Shown: in pieces, positions 1 to 12,286 of the stretch
How positions within the stretch are numbered: the first letter of the stretch is position 1
How the letters are laid out: the number at the start of each line of letters is the position of its first letter
Assembly (NCBI RefSeq): GCF_030129945.1
Contig: NZ_JARRAF010000002.1
Span: forward strand, 62,001 to 126,000
Direction: 5' to 3'
DNA from: Parachitinimonas caeni
GTDB lineage: Bacteria > Pseudomonadota > Gammaproteobacteria > Burkholderiales > Chitinimonadaceae
DNA: 64,000 nucleotides
Notes under the pieces: model-generated
What the model saw: only the letters and a program-made list of their open reading frames with translations
The model's database searches: none
Told to the model about the DNA's origin: nothing
Translations under genes and position numbers: made by a program

Positions 1-84
1 GTCGAATTTACCAACGGCGGGGGCAACGAAGAAGGTTGTCCCGACGTGCTTTACCGTCATCCGGGCGATCCCCGGCGCGACTGA
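1..84 (+). CDS. C-terminal end of an unidentified protein (5' truncated)
   Basis: Frame 1 is open from the window edge and stops at TGA 82-84, giving 27 residues with a Gly/Asn-rich stretch and the ending GDPRRD. The panD ribosome site follows at once, so this is probably the preceding gene in the same direction. Too little is present to name a family; the assignment as coding rests only on the open frame and on its position. Confidence 0.4.
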   Translation, partial: VEFTNGGGNEEGCPDVLYRHPGDPRRD

Positions 85-100
85 CTGCAAAGGAATACTT

Positions 101-478
101 ATGCAACGCAATATGCTCAGAGCAAAGCTCCATCGTGTCGTTACCACCGATGCGGAACTCCACTACATTGGCTCCTGCGCCATTGATGAAAATCTGCTGG
201 AAGCCTCGGATATTCGTGAGTACGAAGCCATTGATATCTGGAACGTCACCAATGGCGAGCGCTTTTCAACCTATGCCATCAAAGCAGAACGCGGATCGGG
301 GACCATTTCGGTCAATGGCTCGGCGGCACGCCGGGTTCAGGTGGGTGACCTGTTGATCATCGCCGCTTTCGGTCAGTTCAGCGATGACGAGCTCAAAGAC
401 TACGCTCCCCGGCTGGTGTTCGTGGATGAGCAGAACCGCATTACCGAAGTGCAACACCGAACCCCAGTGCAGAAGTAA
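101..478 (+). CDS. panD: aspartate 1-decarboxylase (pyruvoyl-dependent)
   Basis: Makes beta-alanine from L-aspartate for pantothenate and CoA synthesis in the cytoplasm. The 125-residue protein is of normal family length and starts [12 protein letters not shown]. It has the self-cleavage site Gly24-Ser25 in YIGSCAID, where Ser25 becomes the pyruvoyl group, followed by the conserved [12 protein letters not shown] segment near residues 70-81. AAAGGA lies 7 nt before the ATG. It is followed by a strong intrinsic terminator, so it ends its transcription unit. No other pan gene is in the window. The identification is secure. Confidence 0.97.
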   Translation: MQRNMLRAKLHRVVTTDAELHYIGSCAIDENLLEASDIREYEAIDIWNVTNGERFSTYAIKAERGSGTISVNGSAARRVQVGDLLIIAAFGQFSDDELKDYAPRLVFVDEQNRITEVQHRTPVQK

Positions 479-493
479 GCGCTGTTTCTATCA

Positions 494-520
494 CAAAAAC
501 CGGGCCTTGCCCGGTTTTTG
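494..520 (+). terminator. intrinsic terminator of panD
   Basis: An 11-bp perfect stem (CAAAAACCGGG / CCCGGTTTTTG) with a 5-nt loop; its 3' arm contains five T's. It lies 16 nt after the panD stop codon. Confidence 0.85.
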
Positions 521-533
521 CGTTGTGTCGCCG

Positions 534-565
534 TAGACTTGTTGACGTATTGTTTCCGGTCGCAC
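534..565 (+). repeat. half copy of the CTAG/TTGACG dispersed repeat
   Basis: The segment reads TAGACTTGTTGACG and continues as ATTGTTTCCGGTCGCAC. It matches the left end of the dispersed element seen complete at 22934-23313 and 27535-27805, with one deletion and a few substitutions. No right end follows, so this is a decayed or solo end. It lies between the panD terminator and hemF, about 40 nt before the hemF start. Confidence 0.6.
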
Positions 566-606
566 TAGGCCCACTTTCCACCCCACTTTTTTCATAGGAT
601 GTTCCG

Positions 607-1503
607 ATGGATGCCCTCGCCGTCAAAACCTATCTGCTCTCACTGCAAGACAAAATCGTTACCGGCCTGGAAGCCATGGATGGCGGTACTTTTCTGAGGG
701 ATAGCTGGGAACGGGCAGAAGGTGGCGGCGGAATCAGCCGCGTCATCGAGAGCAGCCACGTACTGGAACGCGGCGGCGTGAACTTTTCCCATGTATTCGG
801 GCAGAAGCTGCCGCCATCAGCCTCGGCGGGGCGCCCCGAACTGGCCGGGCGTAGCTTTGAAGCCATGGGAGTCAGCCTGGTTTTACACCCACACAACCCG
901 TTTGTACCCACCGTACATTTGAATGTGCGCTTCTTTTGCGCCACGCAGGAGGGCATGGACCCTGTCTGGTGGTTTGGGGGCGGCATGGACCTTACCCCCT
1001 ACTATGGCTTCGAGGAAGACGCCATTCACTTTCACCAGACCTGCCAACTCGCCCTGCAGCCTTTTGGCCCGGACTGGTATCCACAATTCAAGCAATGGTG
1101 TGATCGCTACTTTTTCCTCAAGCATCGTAGCGAGCCCCGCGGCATCGGCGGCGTCTTTTTTGACGATCTGCAAGCGGGCGGCTTCGACAACGCATTCGCC
1201 ATGACGCGTGCGATTGGCGATAGCTTTCTGGATGCCTATCTTCCCATCGTCCAGCGCCGCAAAGCGTTGGAGTGGAACCAAACCCAGCGAGACTGGCAAT
1301 GCTACCGCCGGGGCCGCTACGTCGAATTCAATCTGGTATGGGATCGCGGTACCCTGTTCGGGCTGCAGTCGAACGGCCGCACTGAGTCGATTCTGGTGTC
1401 AATGCCCCCCGAAGTCAGCTGGCGCTATAACCACACACCAGCACCGGGCAGCGCCGAGGCCAGGCTGCTCAGCGACTTCCTGTGTGAGCGCGACTGGCTT
1501 TAG
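607..1503 (+). CDS. hemF: coproporphyrinogen III oxidase, aerobic
   Basis: Catalyses the oxygen-dependent oxidative decarboxylation of coproporphyrinogen III to protoporphyrinogen IX in haem synthesis. The 298 residues match the family length. Signature stretches include GGGGISRVI (about 38-46), the [11 protein letters not shown] block near residue 100, [13 protein letters not shown] (about 119-131) and [15 protein letters not shown] towards the C-terminus. The ATG follows TAGGA with a 7-nt gap. It stands alone between panD and a membrane-protein pair. Another haem gene, hemA, is at 42 kb. Identification is secure. Confidence 0.97.
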   Translation: MDALAVKTYLLSLQDKIVTGLEAMDGGTFLRDSWERAEGGGGISRVIESSHVLERGGVNFSHVFGQKLPPSASAGRPELAGRSFEAMGVSLVLHPHNPFVPTVHLNVRFFCATQEGMDPVWWFGGGMDLTPYYGFEEDAIHFHQTCQLALQPFGPDWYPQFKQWCDRYFFLKHRSEPRGIGGVFFDDLQAGGFDNAFAMTRAIGDSFLDAYLPIVQRRKALEWNQTQRDWQCYRRGRYVEFNLVWDRGTLFGLQSNGRTESILVSMPPEVSWRYNHTPAPGSAEARLLSDFLCERDWL

Positions 1504-1613
1504 GCGCCCAACAAGGGGAGAAAAACGTCGAAAAGTCGTCAGCGCCTACATTGGCAGGCGGCTTTCCGGGAACATCATCCGACAATGCAAGGTAACAAGA
1601 GCCCCGCCCTATC

Positions 1614-2246
1614 ATGATTACCGCCATTTCGCAGCACTCCCTCAGCATCCTGCGCCAGCCGGGCCACTTCAGCTGGTCGATCATTCCTTTGATGATGCTG
1701 GTGATCTATCTGTACTCACGAGAAGCCGATCGCGGCAACTGGAATCGTGTGCTGGCGGGCTTGGCACTGGTTGGTATGGACGGATTCAATGAGATCGTCA
1801 ACGGACTGGTTTTCCATTTCAGCCAATACGCGCCAATCTGGGGCATCTCCGGCCAGACCTCGCTACTGCTGTTGATGGGTCTGAACATAGAAATACTGTT
1901 CGGATTCTTCATCATGGGGCTGACTGCCACCCTGCTCCTCCCTGCCGACCCCAAACTCAAATGGTTCGGCATCAATAATCGCCTTATCGTTTCGGCCATC
2001 AACTGTGTGTTGTGCGTGCTGGTTGAAATCACCCTCAACTGGCTTGGGGTGCTGACCTGGGAGTGGCCTTGGTGGAATGGCAGTCACCCCTGGGGCATAT
2101 TCCTGTTTGGCTATCTCCCCTTCTTTCTGGTCAGCTATTGGGTTTATGACATGCCCTCCAGACGCCGCCAGATTGCGGTCGTGGCCAGCATATTCTGCTT
2201 TGACATCGTGGTTGGTGGCAGCCTGCTGGCCATGGGCTGGATATGA
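1614..2246 (+). CDS. integral membrane protein of unknown function
   Basis: The 210-residue product is very hydrophobic, with about six predicted membrane segments (roughly residues 20-33, 45-60, 80-110, 122-145, 160-178 and 188-208) and unusually many Trp, Phe and Asn residues. I do not recognise a family. Its last bases ATGA are shared with the start of the AEC transporter, which implies translational coupling and a two-gene operon. No good ribosome site precedes the chosen ATG, so the start is less certain than the end. Confidence 0.65.
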   Translation: MITAISQHSLSILRQPGHFSWSIIPLMMLVIYLYSREADRGNWNRVLAGLALVGMDGFNEIVNGLVFHFSQYAPIWGISGQTSLLLLMGLNIEILFGFFIMGLTATLLLPADPKLKWFGINNRLIVSAINCVLCVLVEITLNWLGVLTWEWPWWNGSHPWGIFLFGYLPFFLVSYWVYDMPSRRRQIAVVASIFCFDIVVGGSLLAMGWI

Positions 2247-3127
2247 GTGCCCTTCCTCGAATTGTCGCCATCATCACCCCCATCCTGCTGATCGTATTGA
2301 TCGGCTATCTATACGCGCGGCGCCACAAGCCCGATCTTGGCGCCATGAATACACTAACCGTCGATCTACTCTCTCCGATGCTGGTGTTCTCGTCGCTGAC
2401 CGGCAAAGACTTTGACCTGATCGCCAATCGCTGGCTGCTGGCCGGGGGCTTGCTGGTTGTACTGGGTTCAGGGGTGATTGGGGCCGTTGTCGCCAAACTG
2501 ATCCGGGAAGACCGCCGCAGTTTTGTGCCACCCATGATGTTCACCAACACCGGCAATATGGGTCTGCCCCTGGCGCTGCTGGCCTTTGGTCCAGCACATC
2601 TGCCGGCCTCGGTGGCCCTGTTTGTCCTGACCAGCATCCTGCACTTCACGCTGGGCGCACGCCTGGTCAATCCGACAGCCTCACTAGGCGCGGTCTTGCG
2701 GTCACCCATGGTTCTGGCCGCCATCGCCGGCATTGCCTGCAATCTCGCCAGCCTGCATCCGCCACCGATGCTGGCGTTACCCCTCAAGCTGCTGGGCGAT
2801 GCAGCCATCCCGCTCATGCTGTTTTCACTCGGCGCCAGAATGACCGATGTCAGCCTGCGAGGCTGGCGTACCGGGTTGGTTGGCGCGGTAATCTGTCCGT
2901 TGGCTGGATTGGCCATCGCGGCACTGGTCGGCCCCTGGCTACCTATCGACGCCATCAGTCGTGGCCAGCTGTGGCTGTTTGCCAGCCTCCCACCTGCCGT
3001 CCTGAACTTTCTGATCGCCGAACGCCATGGCCAGGAGCCCGATAAGGTGGCCTCCATCGTCTTGCTGGGGAACCTTGCCTCGCTGGGCTTCGTGCCGGTG
3101 GGGCTGATGCTGGCACTCGAACAATAG
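2243..3127 (+). CDS. AEC (auxin efflux carrier) family transporter
   Basis: A 294-residue permease with about ten membrane segments in two halves. The fragments NTGNMGLPLALLAFG (about 100-114) and DAAIPLMLFSLGARM (about 186-200) are typical of the AEC/malate-permease family, in which the two broken helices each carry such a Gly/Pro-rich motif. Members export or take up small organic acids; the substrate cannot be told from sequence. The start overlaps the preceding membrane-protein gene by 4 bp (ATGA), so the two are co-translated. Confidence 0.88.
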   Translation: MSALPRIVAIITPILLIVLIGYLYARRHKPDLGAMNTLTVDLLSPMLVFSSLTGKDFDLIANRWLLAGGLLVVLGSGVIGAVVAKLIREDRRSFVPPMMFTNTGNMGLPLALLAFGPAHLPASVALFVLTSILHFTLGARLVNPTASLGAVLRSPMVLAAIAGIACNLASLHPPPMLALPLKLLGDAAIPLMLFSLGARMTDVSLRGWRTGLVGAVICPLAGLAIAALVGPWLPIDAISRGQLWLFASLPPAVLNFLIAERHGQEPDKVASIVLLGNLASLGFVPVGLMLALEQ

Positions 3128-3206
3128 TGGCCTTAATGCTGCAAATTTCGTCGAAAAGCCGCTGTAAACATTGCATTCCGGCCCTCTCTGGCGCAGACTG
3201 CGCGCT

Positions 3207-3234
3207 TTGTAGCGTCGGCTTATGTAGCTACAAT
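3207..3234 (+). promoter_or_regulatory. candidate pckG promoter with overlapping inverted repeat
   Basis: TTGTAG at 3207 and TACAAT at 3229-3234 are 16 bp apart and fit a sigma70 promoter. Both hexamers lie inside an inverted repeat, TTGTAGC (3207-3213) and GCTACAA (3227-3233), separated by 13 nt. A repressor bound there would block the promoter. The 5' leader to pckG would be about 165 nt. This is a sequence-only prediction. Confidence 0.4.
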
Positions 3235-3404
3235 TTTGGACTTTCGCCGCAGCGACAACCAATTCTGCGGCGTTCACTCTTCTACCTTGCCGCCACGCAA
3301 TCCGCCCACCCGGTGGCCTGCGCCTGGCCGGACCGCGCCGAACCTGAACGAACCAACCGTCGCAGGTATCGCGCCTTGACCTTCGTGTTTAGGAGAATCT
3401 CCAC

Positions 3405-5255
3405 ATGCTGACCTCGACCTCGGCTGTTCCAGCCGAAATCACCCCGCCATCCTTCGTCAAACACCCGGGGCTTATTGCCTGGGTCCGCCAGATGGTTGCG
3501 CTGTGCGAACCCCAGTCCATCTATTGGTGCGATGGCTCCCAGGAGGAATACGACAGGCTGTGCCGGCAAATGGTCGATACCGGCATGCTGATCAAGCTCA
3601 ACCCGGAAAAGCGCCCTGGCAGCTTTCTGGCCCGCTCAGACCCCTCTGATGTCGCACGGGTAGAAGATCGCACATTCATCTGTTCCGAAAACAAGGATGA
3701 CGCCGGCCCGACCAATAACTGGGTCGCCCCGGCCGAGATGCGCGGCACGCTCAATGGTTTGTTCCAAGGCTGTATGCGTGGTCGCACAATGTACATCGTC
3801 CCTTTCAGCATGGGTCCGCTCGGCAGCCCGATTGCCCATATCGGCATTGAAGTCACCGACTCGCCCTACGTCGCCGTGAGCATGCGCACCATGACGCGAA
3901 TGGGCCGTGCCGTGTACGACGTGCTCGGCGAAGCCGGCGAATACGTCCCTTGCGTCCACACAGTCGGCCTGCCGCTGGAAAACGGCCAGGCCGACGTGGT
4001 ATGGCCTTGCAACAAAACCACCAAGTACATCGTCCATTTCCCCGAAACTCGGGAAATCTGGTCATATGGCTCCGGCTACGGTGGCAACGCCCTGCTGGGC
4101 AAGAAGTGCTTTGCCTTGCGCATTGCCTCCACCATGGGGCGCGACCAGGGTTGGCTGGCCGAGCATATGCTGATCCTCGGCGTCGAATCTCCCGAAGGCA
4201 AGAAGCGCTACGTTGCAGCGGCCTTCCCGTCTGCCTGCGGCAAAACCAACTTCGCCATGCTGATCCCGCCCAAATCGCACGATGGCTGGAAAATCACCAC
4301 CATTGGCGATGACATTGCGTGGATCAAGCCGGGTAAGGATGGACGTCTGTACGCCATCAACCCTGAAGCAGGCTACTTTGGTGTCGCCCCCGGTACTTCG
4401 GAGAAAACCAATCCGAACGCCATGGCCACTCTGCGCGAAAACTGCATCTTCACCAACGTCGCCCTGACCGATGATGGGGATGTCTGGTGGGAAGGTATGA
4501 CCAAGGAAGCCCCAGCGCATCTGATCGACTGGCAAGGACACGATTGGACGCCTGATTTGGCCAAGGAAACCGGCCGTAAAGCCGCTCATCCCAATGCCCG
4601 TTTCACCGCCCCTGCCGCGCAATGCCCTTCGATTGACGCAGACTGGGAGAACCCGGCAGGCGTACCGATCTCGGCCTTCATCTTTGGCGGTCGCCGCAGC
4701 CATGCGGTGCCACTGGTTGTAGAAGCCTTCAACTGGAACTACGGCGTGTACATGGCCGCTACCATGGGTTCTGAAACCACGGCAGCCGCCATGGGCAAGC
4801 AAGGCGAAACCCGCCGTGACCCGTTTGCCATGCTGCCGTTCTGTGGCTACCACATTGGCGACTACTTCAATCACTGGCTGCAGATGGGCCATGTGGTTGA
4901 GCACGCCCCACAGATCTTCTGTGTGAACTGGTTCCGTGTAGACGACAATGGCAAGTTCATCTGGCCAGGGTTTGGCGACAACATGCGGGTGCTGGAATGG
5001 ATCTTCCATCGCACCGAAGGCAAAGCCAAAGCCCGCCAGACGGCTCTTGGCTGGATGCCAAGCTACGAAGATCTGAACTGGAATGGACTTGAGCATTTCA
5101 CCCAGTCTGACTTCGAAAGAGTGACTTCCATTGATACCGAACTGTGGAAGCAGGAGCTGGAAGAACACGGCGAGTTCTTCAGCAAATTAGGCGAGCGCCT
5201 GCCCAAACAGCTGGTGTTAAAACGCGAACTGATGAAAATGCGAGTCTGGAAGTAA
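3405..5255 (+). CDS. pckG: phosphoenolpyruvate carboxykinase (GTP)
   Basis: Interconverts oxaloacetate and PEP using GTP/GDP, the entry to gluconeogenesis from the TCA cycle. The 616 residues match the GTP-dependent family, not the shorter ATP type. Visible are the P-loop-like [11 protein letters not shown] (about residues 276-286), the metal-binding [10 protein letters not shown] region (about 306-315), the [13 protein letters not shown] block and the C-terminal [20 protein letters not shown] precedes the ATG. It stands alone, with its own predicted promoter and a strong terminator, and could support growth on fatty acids or amino acids, which other genes in the window degrade. Confidence 0.97.
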   Translation: MLTSTSAVPAEITPPSFVKHPGLIAWVRQMVALCEPQSIYWCDGSQEEYDRLCRQMVDTGMLIKLNPEKRPGSFLARSDPSDVARVEDRTFICSENKDDAGPTNNWVAPAEMRGTLNGLFQGCMRGRTMYIVPFSMGPLGSPIAHIGIEVTDSPYVAVSMRTMTRMGRAVYDVLGEAGEYVPCVHTVGLPLENGQADVVWPCNKTTKYIVHFPETREIWSYGSGYGGNALLGKKCFALRIASTMGRDQGWLAEHMLILGVESPEGKKRYVAAAFPSACGKTNFAMLIPPKSHDGWKITTIGDDIAWIKPGKDGRLYAINPEAGYFGVAPGTSEKTNPNAMATLRENCIFTNVALTDDGDVWWEGMTKEAPAHLIDWQGHDWTPDLAKETGRKAAHPNARFTAPAAQCPSIDADWENPAGVPISAFIFGGRRSHAVPLVVEAFNWNYGVYMAATMGSETTAAAMGKQGETRRDPFAMLPFCGYHIGDYFNHWLQMGHVVEHAPQIFCVNWFRVDDNGKFIWPGFGDNMRVLEWIFHRTEGKAKARQTALGWMPSYEDLNWNGLEHFTQSDFERVTSIDTELWKQELEEHGEFFSKLGERLPKQLVLKRELMKMRVWK

Positions 5256-5270
5256 ATCCAGGCGCAGACC

Positions 5271-5301
5271 AAAACCCCGTCCGAAAGGCGGGGTTTTGTT
5301 T
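5271..5301 (+). terminator. intrinsic terminator of pckG
   Basis: A 9-bp perfect stem (AAAACCCCG / CGGGGTTTT) with a 9-nt loop, followed by GTTTTTGG. It begins 16 nt after the pckG stop. Confidence 0.88.
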
Positions 5302-5526
5302 TTGGCTGATTACCCCCGAACAAAATAAGAAAAATGAGAATGATTCCACTTGTATAGGCAATTAAAAATTGCCAACCCATCTATACAAGTTAGCCAAATT
5401 AACTCGGCAAATAGTCCATTCTGTAGTGGCAAATTCGTGACAACGTCGGCACCAAAATCACCAAATTTCGCACAGAACAAACATATCTATTTGATTTTAT
5501 TGATTTTTCGCACCGCAACAAAATAA

Positions 5527-5582
5527 TTGCAGCCGTGTAAATGTGTCAGCTAGAATCGGTAGTTCCCCCAATTGAATTGGGG
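5527..5582 (+). promoter_or_regulatory. gltB upstream region: promoter and 17-bp palindrome
   Basis: The 358-bp gap before gltB is AT-rich in its 3' half. TTGCAG (5527-5532) and TAGAAT (5551-5556) are 18 bp apart and fit a sigma70 promoter. Ten nt further lies a perfect palindrome, CCCCAATT-G-AATTGGGG (5566-5582), close to the expected transcription start and 31 nt before the ATG. It could be a repressor site or an mRNA hairpin near the ribosome site. gltB genes are commonly nitrogen- or Lrp-regulated, but no specific regulator can be named here. Confidence 0.45.
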
Positions 5583-5613
5583 TCGATTAGGGTTAGAACA
5601 CGGGTAAATTGCA

Positions 5614-8600
5614 ATGGAAGACAGACAAAGCCGCCTTGACGGCACTTTATACAGTCCGAACTTCGAGCAGGATAGTTGTGGGTTCGGCCTGATCGCTCAA
5701 ATGGATGACAAGCCCTCGCACTGGCTGGTCAGTACCGCAATCAGCTCACTGGCTTGCCTCACCCACCGGGGTGCGGTGGCTGCCGATGGTAAATCGGGTG
5801 ATGGTTGTGGCCTTTTGTTTCGCAAACCCGATGGTTTTCTGCGCGCCGTTGCCAAAGAAAAAGGCTTCGATCTGGCTGCCCACTACGCAGCCGGCCTGGT
5901 TTTCTACAGTCGGGATCTGACTGTCGGCAAGCAGTCTCTGGCCAACCTCAAAGATGCACTGGAGGGCCAGGGGCTGGAAGTCTGCGGCGTCCGCAGCGTA
6001 CCGGTTAACACCGCCGCCTGTGGCGAATACGCTCTGGCCACCCTGCCGGCAATTGGCCAGCTCTTTGTCAATTGCCCCAGCACCATGGATGCCGCCACTT
6101 TCGAGCGGCGTCTGTACATCGGCCGTCGTCTGGCCGAAAAGGCCAATGCGGCCGACCCAGCGTTTTACCTGCCCACCCTGTCCGCCCAGACCATCTCTTA
6201 CAAGGGCTTGGTCACCCCCGAGAACCTACCCGTGTTCTATCCGGACCTGCAGGATGAGCGCTTCCAGTCGAGCCTGGCCGTATATCACCAACGCTTCTCC
6301 ACCAACACCTGGCCCCAGTGGAAGCTGGCGCAGCCATTCCGGTATATCGCCCACAACGGCGAGATCAACACCATTTCGGGTAACCGTTCGTGGGCCAAGG
6401 CGCGCGAAAAGATCATGGCCTCGCCACTGATCCCGAATATGGATGACATTCGCCCCATCGTGCAGACCAATGGCTCCGATTCGATGAGCCTCGACAACAT
6501 GCTCGAAGGGCTGCTGATGGGGGGTATCGACTTCTTCCGCGCCTTACGGCTGCTGGTGCCGCCGGCTTGGCAGAATGTGGACAGTACCGACAAGGAACTG
6601 CGTGCCTTCTACGAATACAACTCGATGCACATGGAGCCATGGGATGGCCCCGCCGGTATTGTGCTCACCAATGGCCGCTACGCCGGCTGTATGCTGGACC
6701 GCAACGGTCTACGGCCTGCCCGTTATGTCATCACCCGCGACCGCCATCTGACGATTGCCTCGGAAGTCGGTGTCTGGAACTACAAGCCGGAAGACGTGGT
6801 AAAGAAGGGTCGGGTCAAGCCCGGTCAGATCCTGGCCGTCGATCTGCAGTCCGGTCAGCTCTTGCTGCCCCATGAAATCGACCACAAGCTGAAGACTGCA
6901 CACCCCTACCGCCGTTGGGTCAAGCAGTACGCCACCCATCTGGAACTGAGCCTGGACGAAGACTCGGGTCGTCCCGAGCTGTCGAAAGAACAGCTTGCTG
7001 TTTTCCAGAAGCACTTTCAGGTCAGCTTTGAAGAACGGGATGCGGTAATCCGGGTACTGGCTGAAGATGGCCAGGAAGCCGTTGGCTCGATGGGTGACGA
7101 CACGCCGATGGCCGTTCTGTCACAACGCGTCCGTCAGCCCTACGACTACCTGCGCCAGCAATTTGCCCAGGTTACCAATCCGCCCATCGACCCGATTCGC
7201 GAAGCGGTGGTGATGTCACTCAACACGGTATTCGGTTCCGAAAAGAATATCTTTGAAGAAACCGCCGACCACGCCAAACGGATCGAAGTTCGCAGTCCGG
7301 TACTGAGCTATGAAAAATTCAAGATTCTGGCCAGTCAGGAAGAGCCTCAATTTACCGCACGCAGTTTCGATCTGACGTATGACCCAGCCACCAGCAACTT
7401 GCAGACCGCCCTCACCGCACTGTGCGAGCAAGTAGTAGCCGCTTCGCGTGAAGGCGTTTCGATTGCCGTGCTGTCCGACCGCAATATCGCCAAAGATCGG
7501 CTGCCTATTCATGCTTTGTTTGCCACAGGCGCGGTCCATACAGCGCTGGTCAATGCGGGGCTGCGTTGCCGCACTAATTTGCTGATCGACACGGCAACAG
7601 CGCGTGACCCACACCACTTTGCCTGCCTGATCGGCTACGGCGCCACCGCTGTCCATCCCTACCTTGCCTACGAAGTGATCGCCGATCTGGTGGCGAACGG
7701 CCAAGTGGACGATACCATCAGCGAGGCCATGAGCAAGTTCCGCAAGGGCATCAACAAGGGCTTGCTCAAGGTATTGTCGAAGATGGGTATCTCCACCATC
7801 GCCAGCTATCGTGGTGCCCAACTGTTTGAAGCTGTCGGGATTGCCGAAGAAGTGGTCAGCATGTGCATGCCTTTCACCGTCAGCCGGATCGGCGGTGCCA
7901 ACTTCGCTGACTTCGAAGCCGACATGAAGGTACTGGCCAAAGCCGCCTTCAACCCGATGCGCCCCATCTCGCAAGGCGGTTTGCTCAAATATGTATTTGG
8001 CGAGGAATACCACGCTTACAACCCTGACGTGGTCATGCAGCTGCAAAAAGCGGTACAGAACGGCGACTACAGCGAGTACCTGAAGTATGCCGAGCTGGTC
8101 AACCAGCGACCGATCGCCATGCTGCGCGACTTGATGCAGGTGAAGATCGAACCCGGCAAGGGTATCCCGCTGGATCAGGTCGAGCCGGTTGAAACCATCG
8201 TCAAGCGATTCGATTCGGCCGGTATGTCACTGGGTGCCCTGTCGCCCGAGGCACACGAAGCGCTGGCCGAAGGTATGAACCGGCTGGGAGCCCGCTCCAA
8301 CTCGGGCGAGGGCGGCGAAGATCCTTCCCGCTATGGCACAGTGAAGATGTCGAAGATCAAGCAGGTGGCTTCCGGCCGCTTTGGCGTGACACCGCACTAC
8401 CTCGTCAACGCCGAAGTCCTGCAGATCAAGATCGCACAAGGTGCCAAGCCAGGAGAAGGGGGCCAATTGCCCGGCGACAAGGTTAGCCCGCTGATCGCTA
8501 AATTACGTTGCTCCAAGCCCGGCATCAGCCTGATTTCCCCGCCGCCGCACCACGATATTTATTCAATTGAAGATTTGGCCCAGCTGATCTTCGACCTGAA

Positions 8601-10068
8601 GCAGGTCAATCCGCAGGCACTGGTGTCGGTCAAACTGGTTGCCGAACCCGGTGTTGGCACTATCGCGGCCGGCGTGGCCAAGGCTTATGCCGACCTGATC
8701 ACCATCTCCGGTTACGACGGTGGCACTGGCGCCTCGCCGTTGACCTCGGTCAAATATGCCGGCACCCCTTGGGAGCTTGGCCTGACTGAAGCCCAGCAGG
8801 TGCTGCGTGCCAACGGCTTGCGCGGCCGGGTGCGGGTACAAACTGACGGCGGCCTGAAAACCGGACTGGATGTGATCAAAGCCGCCATCATGGGGGCGGA
8901 AAGCTTCGGTTTTGGCACCGGGCCGATGGTGGCTTTGGGCTGCAAATATCTGCGTATCTGCCACCTCAACAACTGCGCTACCGGCGTTGCCACGCAGGAA
9001 ATCAAACTGCGTTCGAAGTACTTCACTGGTCTGCCCGATATGGTGGTGAACTACTTCGTCTTCATTGCCCGCGAAACCCGCGAGTGGATGGCCAAGCTCG
9101 GTGTACGCAATTTCGAAGAGCTGATTGGTCGTACCGATCTGCTGGAACTTCTGCCAGGCGAATCCGACAAGCAAGGCCGGCTCAAGCTGGATGTACTGCT
9201 GAGCCAGGGCACGATTCCCGACAGCGAGCCACGTTACTGTGTGCAAGCCTCTAATCCCTCGTTCGACCGGGGCGAGCTGGCGGAACGCATGGTACGCGAC
9301 ACCGCTGCCGCCATCGCCGCGAAGACCCCCACCACGCTCGAATATGCGGTGCGCAATGTGAACCGCTCAATAGGTGCCCGCCTGTCTGGCGAGATTGCGC
9401 GTCAGCATGGCGCAGCCGGGCTCCCGGAAGGTTGTCTCGACATTCGTCTGAAAGGCAGCGCCGGCCAGAGTCTGGGCGTGTGGAACGCCAAGGGATTGCA
9501 CCTGACACTGGAAGGCGACGCCAACGATTACGTCGGCAAAGGCATGGCCGGGGGACGCATCGTCGTCTACCCCCCCAGTGAGGTGATGTACGAGCCCCAT
9601 GAAGGCACCATCATTGGCAACACCTGCCTTTACGGCGCCACCGGGGGCGAGCTGTTTGCTTCTGGCTTGGCCGGTGAACGCTTTGCCGTGCGTAACTCTG
9701 GCGCTACTGCTGTAGTCGAGGGCATGGGCGACCATGGTTGCGAATACATGACAGGCGGCTGCGTGATTGTGTTGGGCCAGACCGGGTTGAACTTCGGTGC
9801 TGGCATGACCGGTGGTTTTGCCTTCGTGTATGACCGCGACGAGAAGTTTGCCTACCGCTACAACAACGAGCTGATCGACATCCACCTGATCAATGGCGAA
9901 GCCATGGGCCAGTACCGCGCCTTCCTCAAGGCCAAGATCGAACAGCATGTGGCGCTGACGGGCTCCAAGCTGGGTAGCCAGATTCTGGAAGACTTCGACG
10001 ACTACGTTGACTACTTCTGGCTGGTGAAACCCAAGGCCGCCAAACTCGACAGCCTGCTCAAGGACTAA
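5614..10068 (+). CDS. gltB: glutamate synthase (NADPH) large subunit
   Basis: Transfers the glutamine amide group to 2-oxoglutarate; the alpha subunit of GOGAT. Its 1484 residues follow the family order: class II glutamine amidotransferase with catalytic Cys22 in CGFGL (residues 1-21 would be the removed propeptide), central domain, FMN-binding synthase domain with GEGGEDP (about 900) and QLPGDKVSP, a 3Fe-4S site with Cys1110, Cys1116 and Cys1121, and a C-terminal GXGXG beta-helix ([14 protein letters not shown]). gltD follows 27 nt later, so both subunits are co-transcribed. The gene is complete with no frameshift. Confidence 0.98.
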   Translation: MEDRQSRLDGTLYSPNFEQDSCGFGLIAQMDDKPSHWLVSTAISSLACLTHRGAVAADGKSGDGCGLLFRKPDGFLRAVAKEKGFDLAAHYAAGLVFYSRDLTVGKQSLANLKDALEGQGLEVCGVRSVPVNTAACGEYALATLPAIGQLFVNCPSTMDAATFERRLYIGRRLAEKANAADPAFYLPTLSAQTISYKGLVTPENLPVFYPDLQDERFQSSLAVYHQRFSTNTWPQWKLAQPFRYIAHNGEINTISGNRSWAKAREKIMASPLIPNMDDIRPIVQTNGSDSMSLDNMLEGLLMGGIDFFRALRLLVPPAWQNVDSTDKELRAFYEYNSMHMEPWDGPAGIVLTNGRYAGCMLDRNGLRPARYVITRDRHLTIASEVGVWNYKPEDVVKKGRVKPGQILAVDLQSGQLLLPHEIDHKLKTAHPYRRWVKQYATHLELSLDEDSGRPELSKEQLAVFQKHFQVSFEERDAVIRVLAEDGQEAVGSMGDDTPMAVLSQRVRQPYDYLRQQFAQVTNPPIDPIREAVVMSLNTVFGSEKNIFEETADHAKRIEVRSPVLSYEKFKILASQEEPQFTARSFDLTYDPATSNLQTALTALCEQVVAASREGVSIAVLSDRNIAKDRLPIHALFATGAVHTALVNAGLRCRTNLLIDTATARDPHHFACLIGYGATAVHPYLAYEVIADLVANGQVDDTISEAMSKFRKGINKGLLKVLSKMGISTIASYRGAQLFEAVGIAEEVVSMCMPFTVSRIGGANFADFEADMKVLAKAAFNPMRPISQGGLLKYVFGEEYHAYNPDVVMQLQKAVQNGDYSEYLKYAELVNQRPIAMLRDLMQVKIEPGKGIPLDQVEPVETIVKRFDSAGMSLGALSPEAHEALAEGMNRLGARSNSGEGGEDPSRYGTVKMSKIKQVASGRFGVTPHYLVNAEVLQIKIAQGAKPGEGGQLPGDKVSPLIAKLRCSKPGISLISPPPHHDIYSIEDLAQLIFDLKQVNPQALVSVKLVAEPGVGTIAAGVAKAYADLITISGYDGGTGASPLTSVKYAGTPWELGLTEAQQVLRANGLRGRVRVQTDGGLKTGLDVIKAAIMGAESFGFGTGPMVALGCKYLRICHLNNCATGVATQEIKLRSKYFTGLPDMVVNYFVFIARETREWMAKLGVRNFEELIGRTDLLELLPGESDKQGRLKLDVLLSQGTIPDSEPRYCVQASNPSFDRGELAERMVRDTAAAIAAKTPTTLEYAVRNVNRSIGARLSGEIARQHGAAGLPEGCLDIRLKGSAGQSLGVWNAKGLHLTLEGDANDYVGKGMAGGRIVVYPPSEVMYEPHEGTIIGNTCLYGATGGELFASGLAGERFAVRNSGATAVVEGMGDHGCEYMTGGCVIVLGQTGLNFGAGMTGGFAFVYDRDEKFAYRYNNELIDIHLINGEAMGQYRAFLKAKIEQHVALTGSKLGSQILEDFDDYVDYFWLVKPKAAKLDSLLKD

Positions 10069-11508
<1,440 letters not shown>

Positions 11509-11535
11509 GAACCTTCCTTCGCCATAACCCCACCC

Positions 11536-11565
11536 AACGGCACGGTCAATCCGTGCCGTTTTTTT
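11536..11565 (+). terminator. intrinsic terminator of gltBD
   Basis: A 10-bp perfect stem (AACGGCACGG / CCGTGCCGTT) with a 5-nt loop and a run of seven T's, 27 nt after the gltD stop codon. Confidence 0.92.
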
Positions 11566-11608
11566 GCTTTATCAAAAGCCCGTACCACCCTGCATTGGCA
11601 GCGGTGAT

Positions 11609-11773
11609 TTAGGCTCTGTTGAATGTCCAGCCCAGATCGTGTTTCGTTGAATTTAGGTCAGATACATGGTGAAAGGCGCGCCGCTTACTGGTACGCCATG
11701 CGATTTTTAATCGTGGTAGTAGACTCAGACCCGATGAAATGCGATCCCAAAACAAAATATCAATAAAACCTAA
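11609..11773 (+). repeat. decayed copy of the dispersed CTAG element (module 1 type)
   Basis: The left end reads TTAGGCTCTGTTGAATG and the right end TATCAATAAAACCTAA, a mutated inverse of the left end. The interior resembles the first module of the element at 22934-23313 (GGCGCGCCGCTTA, GCGATTT). Many substitutions show it to be an old copy. Confidence 0.65.
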
Positions 11774-12199
11774 TCCTGAAAAATAAAAACCATAACCACA
11801 CAAACCAAAAAAACCATCCCGGCCAATACAACCAAAATAATTACCAAACAATCATCTCAAATCGGGACATTTATCTCATTGAATCCATCCGACTTTCAGA
11901 ATACCTTTGAATTACCCAGCAGCAATTTACCACCCCATGCTCAGAGAGGGTATTCCAATGAAAATCCGTCATAGCAGCACCCATCTTCCACAAAGCATCC
12001 CTGACCATCAAAATCCAGGCGCTTATTTTCTTTATAACTCCGCCCAAGAGGCGATTCACACAAAACCCATTGTAATGAATACAACCCTGCGGGGTCTTTT
12101 CAGGTTGCGCCAGAAGAATCGGCATTCACATGCAATAGCCGGGTAAATGACACAAACCACCTCGCCGCTTCGCAGTTTTTCTTTGGACACAGCGGTCGG
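11774..12199. other. AT-rich gap without a recognisable gene
   Basis: Between two repeat copies lie about 425 bp that are clearly richer in A and T than the flanking genes. Short open frames of 79-84 codons exist on both strands (11907-12146 + and 11871-12125 -), but they lack convincing ribosome sites and recognisable motifs. I see no RNA gene or transposase remnant. The composition suggests acquired or decaying DNA. Confidence 0.5.
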
Positions 12200-12286
12200 C
12201 TAGGCTCTGTTGACATTTTTCTTCCGGTCGCACCCGGCCAAATTTCGGAGCGGGGCGACTGTAAATCTAACGACAACAGAACCTAG
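12200..12286 (+). repeat. short complete copy of the dispersed CTAG element (87 bp)
   Basis: It begins CTAGGCTCTGTTGACA and ends GACAACAGAACCTAG, with CTAG as the outermost four bases at both ends. Between the ends are only about 55 bp, including TTCCGGTCGCACCCGG. It shows that the element can exist as little more than its two inverted ends. Confidence 0.8.

Noticed and set aside
4062-5168. 368-codon open frame on the - strand
   Set aside because: It is the antisense shadow of pckG and encodes nothing recognisable.
11871-12146. Small frames of 79-84 codons in the AT-rich gap
   Set aside because: No conserved features and no convincing ribosome sites; frames of this length are expected by chance.
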